A stretch of 64,000 nt of DNA from an uncultured Pelagibacteraceae bacterium (lineage in GTDB: Bacteria; Pseudomonadota; Alphaproteobacteria; Pelagibacterales; Pelagibacteraceae). Where the stretch lies: NCBI GenBank assembly GCA_902540275.1, contig CACBMB010000009.1:1-64000 (forward strand). The letters are read 5' to 3'. A program made the position numbers and the translations under genes. The notes below the pieces were generated by a model, which had not been told where the DNA came from, did not search any database, and saw only the letters and a list, made by a program, of their open reading frames with translations. Every line of letters begins with the position of its first letter. Within the stretch, counting starts at the first letter, position 1. Below are positions 46,591 to 55,663 of this stretch, piece by piece.

Positions 46591-47703
46591 ATGGCATTAA
46601 AAGATTTTGCCTTTAAAGTTTTAAATACTGATAAATTTGCTAGACGGGGTTTAATAGAAACTCATCGAGGAAATATTAATACACCTGCATTCATGCCAGT
46701 AGGTACACAAGCTACAGTTAAAGCCTGTACCATTAATGATATAAAAAAAACTGGCTCTGAAATTATTTTAGGTAATACTTATCATTTAATGATAAGACCA
46801 GGAGTAGAAAGAATTCAAAAAGCAGGTGGATTACATAGTTTTATGAATTGTGACTTACCTATATTGACTGACTCTGGTGGTTTTCAAGTAATGTCACTCT
46901 CAAAATTAAATAAGATTGATAAAGAAAAAGGTGCAATATTTAACTCCCATGTAGATGGGAAAAAATATTATCTAAGTCCTGAAGAAAGTATAAGAATACA
47001 GTTAGGGTTAAATTCAGATATTGTTATGATAATGGATGAATGTCCAAAAAAAACTAATGATTACGATTTAATTAAAAAGTCTATGAATTTATCTTTACAT
47101 TGGGCTGAAAGATCCAAAAAAGCTTTTGGAAAAAAACCGCATAAAGCTCTATTTGGTATTATTCAAGGTGGTCTTTTTAAAGATTTAAGAGTTGAGTCTT
47201 TGAAGGGGTTGCTATCAATAAATTTTGATGGTTATGCTATTGGTGGTTTAGCAGTAGGTGAGACACAAGAAGAAATGTTTACAGTTTTGGATGATATTAA
47301 GGATGAGCTTCCTGATGATAAACCTCACTATTTAATGGGTGTTGGAACACCATCAGATATTCTCGGAGCTGTAAAAAGAGGTATTGATATGTTTGACTGT
47401 GTAATGCCAACAAGATCAGGAAGAACAGGTCTTGCTTTTACATGGAACGGAAGAATTAATATTCGTAATAAAAAATATCAAAATGATAACACTCCGCTTG
47501 ATGAAAATTGTAAAAATTTGGATTTGAATAAATATTCTAAGAATTATTTAAATCATCTTTTTAATACAAACGAGATTTTAGGATCTATGATTTTAACTCT
47601 CAATAATATTAATTTTTATCAAGAATTGATGGATCAAATTAGAAAGAATATTGAGAATGGTACTTTTGACGAATTTCACAATAAATACATAAATAAGTTG
47701 TAA
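46591..47703 (+). CDS. tgt: tRNA-guanine transglycosylase (queuosine), without the usual zinc ligands
   Basis: Exchanges G34 for preQ1 in tRNAs with GUN anticodons. The 370 residues carry TDSGGFQVMSL with the catalytic Asp (LTDSGG), QGGLFKDLR, GGLAVGE and the second Asp in FDCVMPTRSGRTG. In E. coli the C-terminal zinc site is CxCxxC plus His in TIHN. The aligned segment here reads NCKNLDLNKYS and LTLNN, so three of the four ligands are replaced (Asn, Leu, Asn). The fold is otherwise collinear. Confidence 0.93.
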   Translation: MALKDFAFKVLNTDKFARRGLIETHRGNINTPAFMPVGTQATVKACTINDIKKTGSEIILGNTYHLMIRPGVERIQKAGGLHSFMNCDLPILTDSGGFQVMSLSKLNKIDKEKGAIFNSHVDGKKYYLSPEESIRIQLGLNSDIVMIMDECPKKTNDYDLIKKSMNLSLHWAERSKKAFGKKPHKALFGIIQGGLFKDLRVESLKGLLSINFDGYAIGGLAVGETQEEMFTVLDDIKDELPDDKPHYLMGVGTPSDILGAVKRGIDMFDCVMPTRSGRTGLAFTWNGRINIRNKKYQNDNTPLDENCKNLDLNKYSKNYLNHLFNTNEILGSMILTLNNINFYQELMDQIRKNIENGTFDEFHNKYINKL

Positions 47704-47734
47704 ATAAAAATCTATTTGTGTCAGAAATTCCTAT

Positions 47735-47762
47735 TTGAATTATCAAAATAAATCTATATATA
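47735..47762 (+). promoter_or_regulatory. Probable sigma-70 promoter of tRNA-Lys
   Basis: TTGAAT (47735-47740) and TATATA (47757-47762) are separated by 16 bp, with the tRNA 5' end 12 bases downstream. Placement fits a standard stable-RNA promoter with little leader. Confidence 0.5.
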
Positions 47763-47773
47763 CGTTGTATTTT

Positions 47774-47849
<76 letters not shown>

Positions 47850-47857
47850 TTAATATC

Positions 47858-48682
47858 TTATGATATATTAATTGGTGGATACTTTAAAATAATTTCATTA
47901 GTCCATTCATTAATCTTTTTTATCCTATTATCAGGTGAGGGATGTGTACTCATAAATTCAGGAGTTTTTTTTCCTTTATTAAATTCTTTCATTCTTTCCC
48001 AAATTTTGACTGTTTCTTTTATGTTAAAACCTGATAAAGAGGAAAAAATCATTCCAAGATAATCTGCTTCACTTTCTTGTTTTCGGTTAAATGGATTCAT
48101 AATTCCAAGCTGAGAGATTAAACCTACAGTATTCATACCTGTAGTTCTGTTAACCGTAGATAATTTACCACCAGACAATATGTCAATAACTTGTGTACTG
48201 ACATTAAGAACAGCACCTCTGCTTGCTCTTTCAACTGAATGTTTTGCAACAGCATGAGCAATTTCATGTCCCATTACGGCAGCTAATCCATTTTCATTTT
48301 TTGTAACTTCTAAAATTCCCGAATAAACAGCAATTTTACCACCAGGCATACACCATGCATTTCTAACTTTTTTATTATCAATTAAAATATATTCCCAATC
48401 AAAGTTAGCCGTTGGATCATTTAATTTTGCTTTATAGAAATATTCGCTTATCGAATCTTCCATCTTTTTACCAATTTCTTTAATTTGATCTAATTTAGAA
48501 TCAGTTATTAATTTTTCATTCTTTTTAACCTTTTCATATATTTGAGCTGCTTGAGCATTTAATTTAGCTTCAGGTATAATCTTAAATTGTCTTCTGTCTG
48601 TTATTGGTGCAGTAGCACATGAATTTAGGATTAATCCACAACAGCCACTACCCACATATGATAAAAATTTTCTTCTATTCAT
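47858..48682 (-). CDS. M48-family metallopeptidase, exported lipoprotein-like (LoiP/YggG-like)
   Basis: 274 residues. Zinc site GHEIAHAVAKH (HExxH) and a downstream Glu in ESEADYLGM define M48. The N-terminus MNRRKFLSYVGSGCCGLILNSC has a twin-arginine-like RRKFL and a lipobox-like LNSC, so it is probably a Tat-exported lipoprotein of the envelope, degrading misfolded outer-membrane or periplasmic proteins. It ends with HPSPDNRIKKI, typical of the family. It is monocistronic and convergent to the tRNA-Lys. Confidence 0.87.
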   Translation of the reverse strand: MNRRKFLSYVGSGCCGLILNSCATAPITDRRQFKIIPEAKLNAQAAQIYEKVKKNEKLITDSKLDQIKEIGKKMEDSISEYFYKAKLNDPTANFDWEYILIDNKKVRNAWCMPGGKIAVYSGILEVTKNENGLAAVMGHEIAHAVAKHSVERASRGAVLNVSTQVIDILSGGKLSTVNRTTGMNTVGLISQLGIMNPFNRKQESEADYLGMIFSSLSGFNIKETVKIWERMKEFNKGKKTPEFMSTHPSPDNRIKKINEWTNEIILKYPPINIS

Positions 48683-48712
48683 TTAACTACAACATTGATA
48701 ATATATTTAGAA

Positions 48713-48790
48713 ATGAATCTAAATAATAAAATATTATTATTTCTTTTTATTATAGCAATTTTATTTGTAATATACTCGAGTTTTAATTGA
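48713..48790 (+). CDS. Possible 25-residue transmembrane micropeptide
   Basis: A short ORF (MNLNNKILLFLFIIAILFVI then YSSFN) in the gap between the M48 gene and the DUF502 gene, ending 3 bp before the latter's ATG. It is almost entirely one hydrophobic helix. No Shine-Dalgarno is visible. It could be a leader peptide or chance in AT-rich DNA, where TTT/ATT codons favour hydrophobic ORFs. Confidence 0.25.
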   Translation: MNLNNKILLFLFIIAILFVIYSSFN

Positions 48791-48793
48791 AAT

Positions 48794-49411
48794 ATGGCTA
48801 AGTTGAAAAAAAAAAGATCATTAACTCTTGTTTTAAGAAATTATTTCATTACAGGGGTTGTTGTTTTAATACCCATAGGTTTTACTTTATATCTAAGTAA
48901 AATTTTAATTGGTCTTTCTTCGAAAATCTTACCAGAAAACATTAATCCAAATAGCTATTTACCTTATGAAATTCCTGGCATAGAAATCTTGATTTCAATT
49001 ATATTCATTACCATTGTTGGTGGTTTATCCTTGTCTTTTTTAGGTAAAAGAATTTTAAAACTTATTGATGATCTATTTAAAAGAATTCCATTTCTAAGAA
49101 CTATTTATTCAGCAATAGTACAAATGACAGAAACTTTTTCTAATAAGGATAATGATAAAAAAAGTGTAGTTTTAATTGAATATCCAAGAAAAGGTGTATG
49201 GGCTGTTGGTTTTGCCACTAAAGAAAATACAGGTGAGATGGCAAAAAAGACAAATCAAAAATTAATTAATGTATTTGTACCAACAACACCCAATCCAACA
49301 AGTGGTTTTCTATTAATGTTTCCAATTGATGATGTTATTTATTTAGATATGAGTTTTGAGGAAGCCTCTAAATTCATCGTTTCTGCAGGAACCTCATCGG
49401 GGAAAAATTAA
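48794..49411 (+). CDS. DUF502-family membrane protein
   Basis: 205 residues. Two transmembrane helices (NYFITGVVVLIPIGFTLYL and IEILISIIFITIVGGLSLSFLG) precede a soluble domain with RIPFLRTIYSAIVQMTETF and VLIEYPRKGVWAVGFAT, the hallmark of DUF502. Function is not established for the family; it is widespread in bacteria and often next to recG in alphaproteobacteria, as here (convergent, 4-bp overlap). Confidence 0.85.
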   Translation: MAKLKKKRSLTLVLRNYFITGVVVLIPIGFTLYLSKILIGLSSKILPENINPNSYLPYEIPGIEILISIIFITIVGGLSLSFLGKRILKLIDDLFKRIPFLRTIYSAIVQMTETFSNKDNDKKSVVLIEYPRKGVWAVGFATKENTGEMAKKTNQKLINVFVPTTPNPTSGFLLMFPIDDVIYLDMSFEEASKFIVSAGTSSGKN

Positions 49412-51459
49412 ACAATATCATTAATTATATCAGCTTGATCATATAATTTCATTAATGTTTTAAATTTACCAATATCTTCATTATTTTTCTCGATACGTTT
49501 AATTTCATTTTCTGCTAAACGAAATAGATTTTCATTTAAAATTGGATCAGCAAGTTTAAATATTTTTAATCCACTCTGTTTAAAACCTAAAATATCTCCA
49601 TAACCTCTTAACTTCATATCTTCTTCAGATATTTCGAAACCATCATTTGATTTTTTTAGAATACTTAATCGTTTTTTTGCATTTTCTGTTAATGAGGATT
49701 TAAACATTAAGATACAGCTAGATTCTTTACTACCTCTTCCAACTCTTCCTCTTAGTTGATGCAATTGGGATAATCCAAATTTATTTGCATTTTCAATTAT
49801 TATTACGTTTGCATTTGGAAAATCTATTCCTACTTCAATAATTGTTGTAGATACCAAAATATCAAATTTTTTGTTTAAAAAGTTATTTAATATAAGATCT
49901 TTTTCAATTGGGTCTGTTTTACCATGAAGTAAAGCAACTTTTTTTGGAAAAATTTTCTCTAAAAACTTGAATTTAATAATAGCTGATGAATGATCAATTT
50001 TTTTTGACTCATCTATTAATGGACATACCCAAAAAACCTGATTTCCATTTTTGATTTCTTTTTTTACAAATTTAATAATATCATCTATTTTAGACTCTAA
50101 TTTAGTATAAGTTTTAACCTCTTTACGAAATTTTGGTTTTTCTTTTATTATTGAAAGATCCATATCACCATAAATAGTCATTGTAAGTGTCCGTGGAATA
50201 GGTGTTGCTGACATAAGCAAAACATCACAATTTGGTCCACCTTTGTCAGATAATTTTTTTCTTTGGTTAACCCCAAATTTATGTTGTTCATCAATAATAA
50301 TTAAACCAAGTTTTTTGAATTCAACCTTTTTTTGAAAAATTGAGTGAGTTCCAAAAATAATATTTATTTTGTGATTGCCCAGATTTTTTAATATTTTTTT
50401 TCTATCTTTATATTCTGATTTACTAGATAACAAATCAATCTTAATTGAAGTTTTAAACAATTTTTTGGCTAATAAAAAATGTTGTCTTGCTAGAATTTCT
50501 GTAGGAGCCATTACAGCCACTTGAAAACCTGAGTGTACAACATTTAAAGCTGCAATTAACGCTACAATAGTTTTACCACTACCCACATCTCCTTGTAATA
50601 ATCTAAACATTTTTTGATTTGAAATTAGATCTTTGTTGATAGTATTTAACGATCTTAATTGATCTTTTGTTAAATCAAATTCCAATTCAGAGATAAATTT
50701 TGATTGATTGTTAATATTAAATGATTTTCCTTTTTTCTTAATCTTTTTTATTTTTTTTCTAATTTCGGAATGAACCAAGTAAGATGAAAAGATTTCATCA
50801 AAAGCAAGTCTTTGGTAAAAATCTTTATCATATTTACCTATATTATCAGGTTTATGAAGTTCATTTATTGATTTATACCATGATATATAATTAAAATTTT
50901 TAAGAATATTTTTGTTATGCCATTCATCAAATTTAGGCAGATCTTTAATAATTTGTTTAATTATATTATTATAGACTTTTTCTGTAATACCTTCAGTTAA
51001 TGAATATTGATTATGTTTGGTTTTAATTAGCGATGAATTTTCAGATACATAATTAGGATTTGTAATTTGATATTTATTTCTAAAAAAACCAATTTTTCCA
51101 CTTATTGTTACAGATTTTCCTAATGGTAATATCTTTCTAATATAACCCTCATAACTATTAAAAAAAACACATTCTAAAGTACCTGTTTCATCTTTGCATA
51201 AAACTCTATTGGGCAAGTTTCTTATTCTAGGGAAATTATATTTATATGGAACTATATTTACAGTTTGCACATCTCCAATTTTTAAATCTTTAATATTTGA
51301 TGAAATACTTCTATCTGTGTAGGATTTTGGAAGTTTCCAAAGCAAATCAAATATTGTGTTAATTTTTTTTCTTTTAAGTAAACTTGCAGTTTTTCTTCCA
51401 ACACCTTTTAATTTGGTTAAATCCGACAATAAATAATTATAATCGTTTTTAATATTCAT
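49408..51459 (-). CDS. recG: ATP-dependent DNA helicase RecG
   Basis: Remodels stalled replication forks and Holliday junctions. The 683 residues include an N-terminal OB/wedge domain (LKGVGRKTASLLKRKKINTIFDLLWKLPK). The SF2 helicase motifs follow: Walker A QGDVGSGKT, IIDEQHKFGVNQR (DEQH), MSATPIPRTL and QLRGRVGRG. It is divergent from sdhE (22 bp apart), an arrangement seen in many alphaproteobacteria. Confidence 0.95.
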   Translation of the reverse strand: MNIKNDYNYLLSDLTKLKGVGRKTASLLKRKKINTIFDLLWKLPKSYTDRSISSNIKDLKIGDVQTVNIVPYKYNFPRIRNLPNRVLCKDETGTLECVFFNSYEGYIRKILPLGKSVTISGKIGFFRNKYQITNPNYVSENSSLIKTKHNQYSLTEGITEKVYNNIIKQIIKDLPKFDEWHNKNILKNFNYISWYKSINELHKPDNIGKYDKDFYQRLAFDEIFSSYLVHSEIRKKIKKIKKKGKSFNINNQSKFISELEFDLTKDQLRSLNTINKDLISNQKMFRLLQGDVGSGKTIVALIAALNVVHSGFQVAVMAPTEILARQHFLLAKKLFKTSIKIDLLSSKSEYKDRKKILKNLGNHKINIIFGTHSIFQKKVEFKKLGLIIIDEQHKFGVNQRKKLSDKGGPNCDVLLMSATPIPRTLTMTIYGDMDLSIIKEKPKFRKEVKTYTKLESKIDDIIKFVKKEIKNGNQVFWVCPLIDESKKIDHSSAIIKFKFLEKIFPKKVALLHGKTDPIEKDLILNNFLNKKFDILVSTTIIEVGIDFPNANVIIIENANKFGLSQLHQLRGRVGRGSKESSCILMFKSSLTENAKKRLSILKKSNDGFEISEEDMKLRGYGDILGFKQSGLKIFKLADPILNENLFRLAENEIKRIEKNNEDIGKFKTLMKLYDQADIINDIV

Positions 51460-51481
51460 AAATCTTTATTATAATCTAATA

Positions 51482-51745
51482 ATGGAAACCGATATAGAAA
51501 ATTTAAAAAAAAGAATTCTATACAGATCTCAATATAGAGGTACACGTGAGATGGATAAATTGTTACATTCTTTCGTTTTAAAATATATTAATAAAATAGA
51601 TGAATCTCGACTTTTAAATTTGGAAAAATTTTTAGATATCGATGATGAAGATTTATACAAATTTTATAATAATCTGAATTCAAATTTATCATTTGATGAT
51701 AAAGAAATTTTGAAATTATTTAAAAATTTTAAATTTAATCAATGA
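51482..51745 (+). CDS. sdhE: FAD assembly factor SdhE (succinate dehydrogenase assembly factor 2)
   Basis: 87 residues with the SdhE/YgfY signature: KKRILYRSQYRGTREMD (RGxxE motif), LDIDDEDLYKFY and the preceding LHSFVLKYI helix. It promotes covalent flavinylation of SdhA. It lies directly upstream of the convergent tRNA-Ser gene and divergent from recG, the conserved recG-sdhE neighbourhood. Confidence 0.9.
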   Translation: METDIENLKKRILYRSQYRGTREMDKLLHSFVLKYINKIDESRLLNLEKFLDIDDEDLYKFYNNLNSNLSFDDKEILKLFKNFKFNQ

Positions 51746-51748
51746 TAA

Positions 51749-51838
51749 TGGCGGAGAGACTGGGATTCGAACCCAGGAAAGAGTTGCCCCTTTGCCGGTT
51801 TTCAAGACCGGTGCTTTCAACCGCTCAGCCATCTCTCC
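51749..51838 (-). tRNA. tRNA-Ser (anticodon UGA)
   Basis: 90 nt on the minus strand with an encoded CCA. Acceptor stem GGAGAGA/TCTCTCC and discriminator G. The anticodon stem ACCGG/CCGGC-type encloses the loop with TGA (CTTGAAA). The long variable arm (AAAGGGGCAACTCTT) is typical of class II tRNA-Ser, and the T-arm is GGTTCGAATCC. It lies 3 bp after sdhE and borders the AAC(3)/CitE cassette. Confidence 0.97.
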
Positions 51839-51907
51839 GTGAGCAAGGTTTTATAAGTATAATATTAAAATTCAACTAAAAACTTAATTTTTTTATAAAT
51901 TAAAACT

Positions 51908-52729
51908 CTAATAATCTTTTATTGAATCAAATTTTGGATCATATTCTAAATAATTGAAAATATTATTTTTCATTTCATCAATTACTAATGAATAAAAATC
52001 TCTCATTTTAAAAGACCATATTTCTAGTCCTAAATCATTTTTAATTGATTGTAATTTTTTCTGTCTTTTTAATTTTGTAAAATAATGCTGATTAAGTTTA
52101 TATTTTTTTTTTGCATTAACTTTATTGAAAAAAACAGACATGTAAAAATCCATGATCTTTATTTTATTTTTTAATTTTACCTTATGAAAGAATTGTTTGT
52201 TATATCTATAAGGTACACCTGATACAGTTTCTAAATGATGAATTAAGGTGACTGCTTGACTAGGATGCTTGCCAATATTAATCTGGATAGTGTCTAGATC
52301 CAACATTATAGACCATGGTGAACCTTCAGCGTAAGAATGTTTTGATACATTTGTTAAGAGCTTTGAGTTAATTCCATTAGCTGAAACTGACCAATAAGGA
52401 TGTAGACTTCTCACAGATCCCTTTTTTTTTCTTACATATTCTGAAAAAGCACCCATTTGAAAAGATTTTGTTTTTTTTAAATCAAAAGTTTCATTCGCGT
52501 TACATAAATTCATATTTCCAGTAGGTACAAATATTGTAGAATTTTTAGATAGGCTAGATTTGATAGCATTGAAAATAGTTTCAGATATTTCATTCTTTTT
52601 AAGTCTTAATTTTCCTAAACAAGTAATATCTGAAGCAATAAAAGCGTTTTTATTTTCCCTAATCTTAAGTTTTTTTAAATTATTTTTTAAAATCGAACTT
52701 AATTTTTTTAATTTATCTTTTTTTTTCAT
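51908..52729 (-). CDS. AAC(3)-family acetyltransferase-like protein
   Basis: 273 residues resembling aminoglycoside N3-acetyltransferases: VPTGNMNLCNANETFDL, the core SVRSLHPYWSVSANG, HSYAEGSPW and TLIHHLETVSGVPYR, which holds the catalytic His. In surface-polysaccharide clusters this family modifies amino sugars, and resistance need not be implied. It overlaps the CitE-like gene by 17 bp and is very Lys-rich, with an irregular C-terminus. Cassette location beside tRNA-Ser hints at acquisition. Activity is unproven; CoA dependence is expected for the family. Confidence 0.72.
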   Translation of the reverse strand: MKKKDKLKKLSSILKNNLKKLKIRENKNAFIASDITCLGKLRLKKNEISETIFNAIKSSLSKNSTIFVPTGNMNLCNANETFDLKKTKSFQMGAFSEYVRKKKGSVRSLHPYWSVSANGINSKLLTNVSKHSYAEGSPWSIMLDLDTIQINIGKHPSQAVTLIHHLETVSGVPYRYNKQFFHKVKLKNKIKIMDFYMSVFFNKVNAKKKYKLNQHYFTKLKRQKKLQSIKNDLGLEIWSFKMRDFYSLVIDEMKNNIFNYLEYDPKFDSIKDY

Positions 52730-53663
52730 TTTTATGCAAATATAATTTTGCCATCATATATTGATGTGGTGGTATAAACAATTTCTTTGTTAGAGAAAAA
52801 CTTTTTTTTTTATTTTTACTTGACAAATAATTATTGTATATTTTTCTTGCGTATAACAATTTGAATTTTTTATTTTTACCTTGTGACTTAATTTTCAAAC
52901 TTTTGATTTGTTTTTTAACTTTAAAATATTTCTCGTTATAATTTATTAATGACATACCAAAATCTAAGTTTTTATACTTCGACCTCATATATTCAATGTA
53001 TTGGTTAAATAAATTTGGATTATTTATTAGAGGAAATGGAAATTGAATATATTGTTTTTTATATATTTGACACAATTTTATTATATTTCCGCAAATTTCC
53101 CAAAGTTCTTTGTGATAAGGCTCTGGAAAGGGCCACAATCTTTCACTTAGACAATAATCGTAATGTCCATAGTGGATTTTAGAAATAAGATTATTTTGAA
53201 TATCTTTTTTCAATATTTTTTCTAAATTTAATAATCCTTTTTTATTCTCAATCATAGCCACAATACTAATATTATATTTTTTTAACTTTAATAAGTTATT
53301 CAATTTTTGAATAACATTATAATCTGCAACTTTGGGGAGAAAAATTCCTTTAATAATTTTTTTTTTTACAATTTTTTTTAAACAAACTATATCATCTTTA
53401 AAATACTTTGAATTAGATGAATTAATACGAATATATAAATTTATATTTCTAAGAAAATTTTTGTTTTGTTTTGAAAAGTAGATAATACCATCTCTACATT
53501 GTTTTTTAAGTTTATATGTATTTTCAATATCAAATATATCTTTTGCACTGTCCTCTAAATCTAATATAATTGAAATTTTTTTATTGATATTATGCAAAAA
53601 TTTATAAACAGCTTTGTATCTAACTAATGATAAATACTGATAAATTTCATATTTTCTATTCAT
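52713..53663 (-). CDS. CitE-like (HpcH/HpaI aldolase family) lyase
   Basis: 316 residues with the family's core: ILDLEDSAKD (metal Glu/Asp), the YIRINSSNSKYF Arg region, GIFLPKVADYNVI and MIENKKGLLNLEKIL (Glu ligand). YGHYDYCLSERLWPF is where family members read GxxDL. Such enzymes cleave or make C-C bonds in 3-hydroxy-acyl-CoA compounds (citryl, malyl, citramalyl). Sequence drift from the norm is high, so the substrate is open. Translationally coupled to the acetyltransferase gene. Confidence 0.68.
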   Translation of the reverse strand: MNRKYEIYQYLSLVRYKAVYKFLHNINKKISIILDLEDSAKDIFDIENTYKLKKQCRDGIIYFSKQNKNFLRNINLYIRINSSNSKYFKDDIVCLKKIVKKKIIKGIFLPKVADYNVIQKLNNLLKLKKYNISIVAMIENKKGLLNLEKILKKDIQNNLISKIHYGHYDYCLSERLWPFPEPYHKELWEICGNIIKLCQIYKKQYIQFPFPLINNPNLFNQYIEYMRSKYKNLDFGMSLINYNEKYFKVKKQIKSLKIKSQGKNKKFKLLYARKIYNNYLSSKNKKKSFSLTKKLFIPPHQYMMAKLYLHKNEKKR

Positions 53664-53796
53664 TTATTGATTTTTTTAGTCCCAATAATATTTATAAATA
53701 AACAACCTTTATTTGAATTAATCTTTAGTATTATAAGCATTTAATTCAACTAAAAAATAGTTTATTAAAACCAGTTATTGCACTACAGAGTTTCCT

Positions 53797-54675
53797 ATGA
53801 ATAAAGAATATAATAAAGGTTTATTACTCACTGGTCTCGGTTCTTTTTGGTGGGGATTCATTGGTGTTATATATTTTGAATCAGTTTCTTTTATAGGTCA
53901 TACGGAACTTGTAGTTCATAGATGTTTGTGGACAGCTGTAATGTTATTTTTTACAACAACTTATTTATCTAAATGGAATATCTTTTTTAAAGAAATAAAA
54001 ATAAAAAAAAAATTAATAGGATTATTTATATCTGGTCTTTTAATATTTATTAATTGGTCTATCTGGATTTATGCAGTGGCTTCTGAAAGAATTATTGATG
54101 CAAGTTTTGGATATTTTATAATGCCTATAATAAGTGTATTATTAGGTTACATTTTTTTTAAAGAAGAACTAAATAAAAAAAGAATTTTTTCTATATTTTT
54201 AGTATTTTCATCTATTTTAGTTTTAATATTCTTTAATTTGAAATCATTACCTTGGGTTGGTCTCATTGTAGCGTTTAGCTGGGCTTTTTATAATCTAGTC
54301 AGAAAAAAAATATTAATAGATACGGATATTGGTCTTTTGATAGAAAGTCTGTATATATTTCCATTTGCATTAGTTGTTTTTTATTTAATATCTAAAAATG
54401 GGTTAAATGATTTTAATTTAGGCAATGTAGGATTAAGTATTTATCTATTATTGGCAGGACCCATGACAGTGATTCCTTTATTTTTATATGTTAGGGGAGT
54501 TGAACTTATTGGACTAGGTCCAACGGGTATGATTTTTTATATCACACCAAGTTTACAGTTTATTTTAGGTTATTTTTATTATGGTGAGGATTTTTCATTA
54601 GTAAAATTTATAAGTTTTATTATTATTTGGATTGCTGTAATTATATATATTAAAGACCTTTATGAAAAAAATTAA
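53797..54675 (+). CDS. EamA/DMT-superfamily transporter, RarD-like
   Basis: 292 residues with ten hydrophobic segments in two EamA repeats. The N-terminal GSFWWGFIGVIYFESVSFIGHTELVVHRCLW resembles RarD-type proteins, and the second half contains ELIGLGPTGMIFYITPSLQFILGY. It exports or imports an unknown small metabolite. Preceded by a 133-bp gap that likely holds its promoter; it overlaps mltB by 14 bp, so may be first in the cell-wall operon. Confidence 0.85.
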   Translation: MNKEYNKGLLLTGLGSFWWGFIGVIYFESVSFIGHTELVVHRCLWTAVMLFFTTTYLSKWNIFFKEIKIKKKLIGLFISGLLIFINWSIWIYAVASERIIDASFGYFIMPIISVLLGYIFFKEELNKKRIFSIFLVFSSILVLIFFNLKSLPWVGLIVAFSWAFYNLVRKKILIDTDIGLLIESLYIFPFALVVFYLISKNGLNDFNLGNVGLSIYLLLAGPMTVIPLFLYVRGVELIGLGPTGMIFYITPSLQFILGYFYYGEDFSLVKFISFIIIWIAVIIYIKDLYEKN

Positions 54676-55663
54676 AATTTTTTTTTTTATAACATTTTTT
54701 TTTATTTCTAATTCATTTGCAGATGAAAATGTTAATTTTGAAATATGGAAAAAAAATTTCAAACAAAGGGCTTTAAGTAATAATATTTCTGAAAAAACGT
54801 TTGATTTGGTTATGACAAACACCAAATTTTTACCTAATGTAATTAAATATGATAGGTATCAGCCAGAATTTTACGAGGATACAAAAACCTATATATCAAA
54901 AAGAACTTCCAAAAAAAAAATTGAAAAAGGATTAAATTTTTATACTCAAAATAAAAGTTTAATTAAAACAGTAGAAACTAAATTCGATATTGAAAAAGAG
55001 CTACTTTTATCATTAATGGGTATCGAAACTAATTATGGTACTTATTTAGGTAAGATGGATATTTTGTCTTCATTAGCCACATTAAGTTACGATAAAAGGA
55101 GATCAGAGTTTTTTTCTCAGGAACTTTTAATTTTGTTAAGATTAATAGATACCAATCAAATTGATTATAAAACTTTATACGGTTCATGGGCTGGGGCATT
55201 CGGTTTTTTTCAATTTATGCCATCTACTATTAAAAATCATGCTCTTGATTTTAACAATGATAATTATATTGATTTAAAAAACCCAAAAGACTCCTATGCA
55301 TCTGCAGCTAATTATTTGAATAAAATGGGATGGAAAAAAAATGCACCCTGTTTTTACAAAATTGAACTTAAAGAAGATATATCAAAAAAATATTTAAATG
55401 TTTCAGCAAAAAAACTAAAAAATAAAAGAAATCTTAATTTTTTCAAAAAATATATTAAAAGTAGTACAAATCTTGATACCTTAGATGGAGAGACAAAAAG
55501 TGCAATTATAACACCTGATAAAGATATCATCCCTGGTGCAGAAACTTTAAATCCAGCATATATAGTTTTTGATAATTATGAAATTATACTTAAATGGAAC
55601 AGGTCATTAAGATTTGCTCTTGCCGTATGTACATTGAAAGATAGTATTAAAAATGAACTTTAA
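54662..55663 (+). CDS. mltB: Lytic murein transglycosylase (MltB-like)
   Basis: 333 residues with a signal peptide (IFFFITFFFISNSFA, cleavage near 20). The catalytic Glu122 is in LLSLMGIETNYGTYLG, and GSWAGAFGFFQFMPSTI with DLKNPKDSYASAANYL completes the MltB-type active site. The C-terminus lacks a peptidoglycan-binding PGB domain. It cleaves peptidoglycan in the periplasm. It heads the mltB-rlpA-dacF-tmk-holB-metG-tatD order common in alphaproteobacteria. Confidence 0.9.
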   Translation: MKKIKIFFFITFFFISNSFADENVNFEIWKKNFKQRALSNNISEKTFDLVMTNTKFLPNVIKYDRYQPEFYEDTKTYISKRTSKKKIEKGLNFYTQNKSLIKTVETKFDIEKELLLSLMGIETNYGTYLGKMDILSSLATLSYDKRRSEFFSQELLILLRLIDTNQIDYKTLYGSWAGAFGFFQFMPSTIKNHALDFNNDNYIDLKNPKDSYASAANYLNKMGWKKNAPCFYKIELKEDISKKYLNVSAKKLKNKRNLNFFKKYIKSSTNLDTLDGETKSAIITPDKDIIPGAETLNPAYIVFDNYEIILKWNRSLRFALAVCTLKDSIKNEL

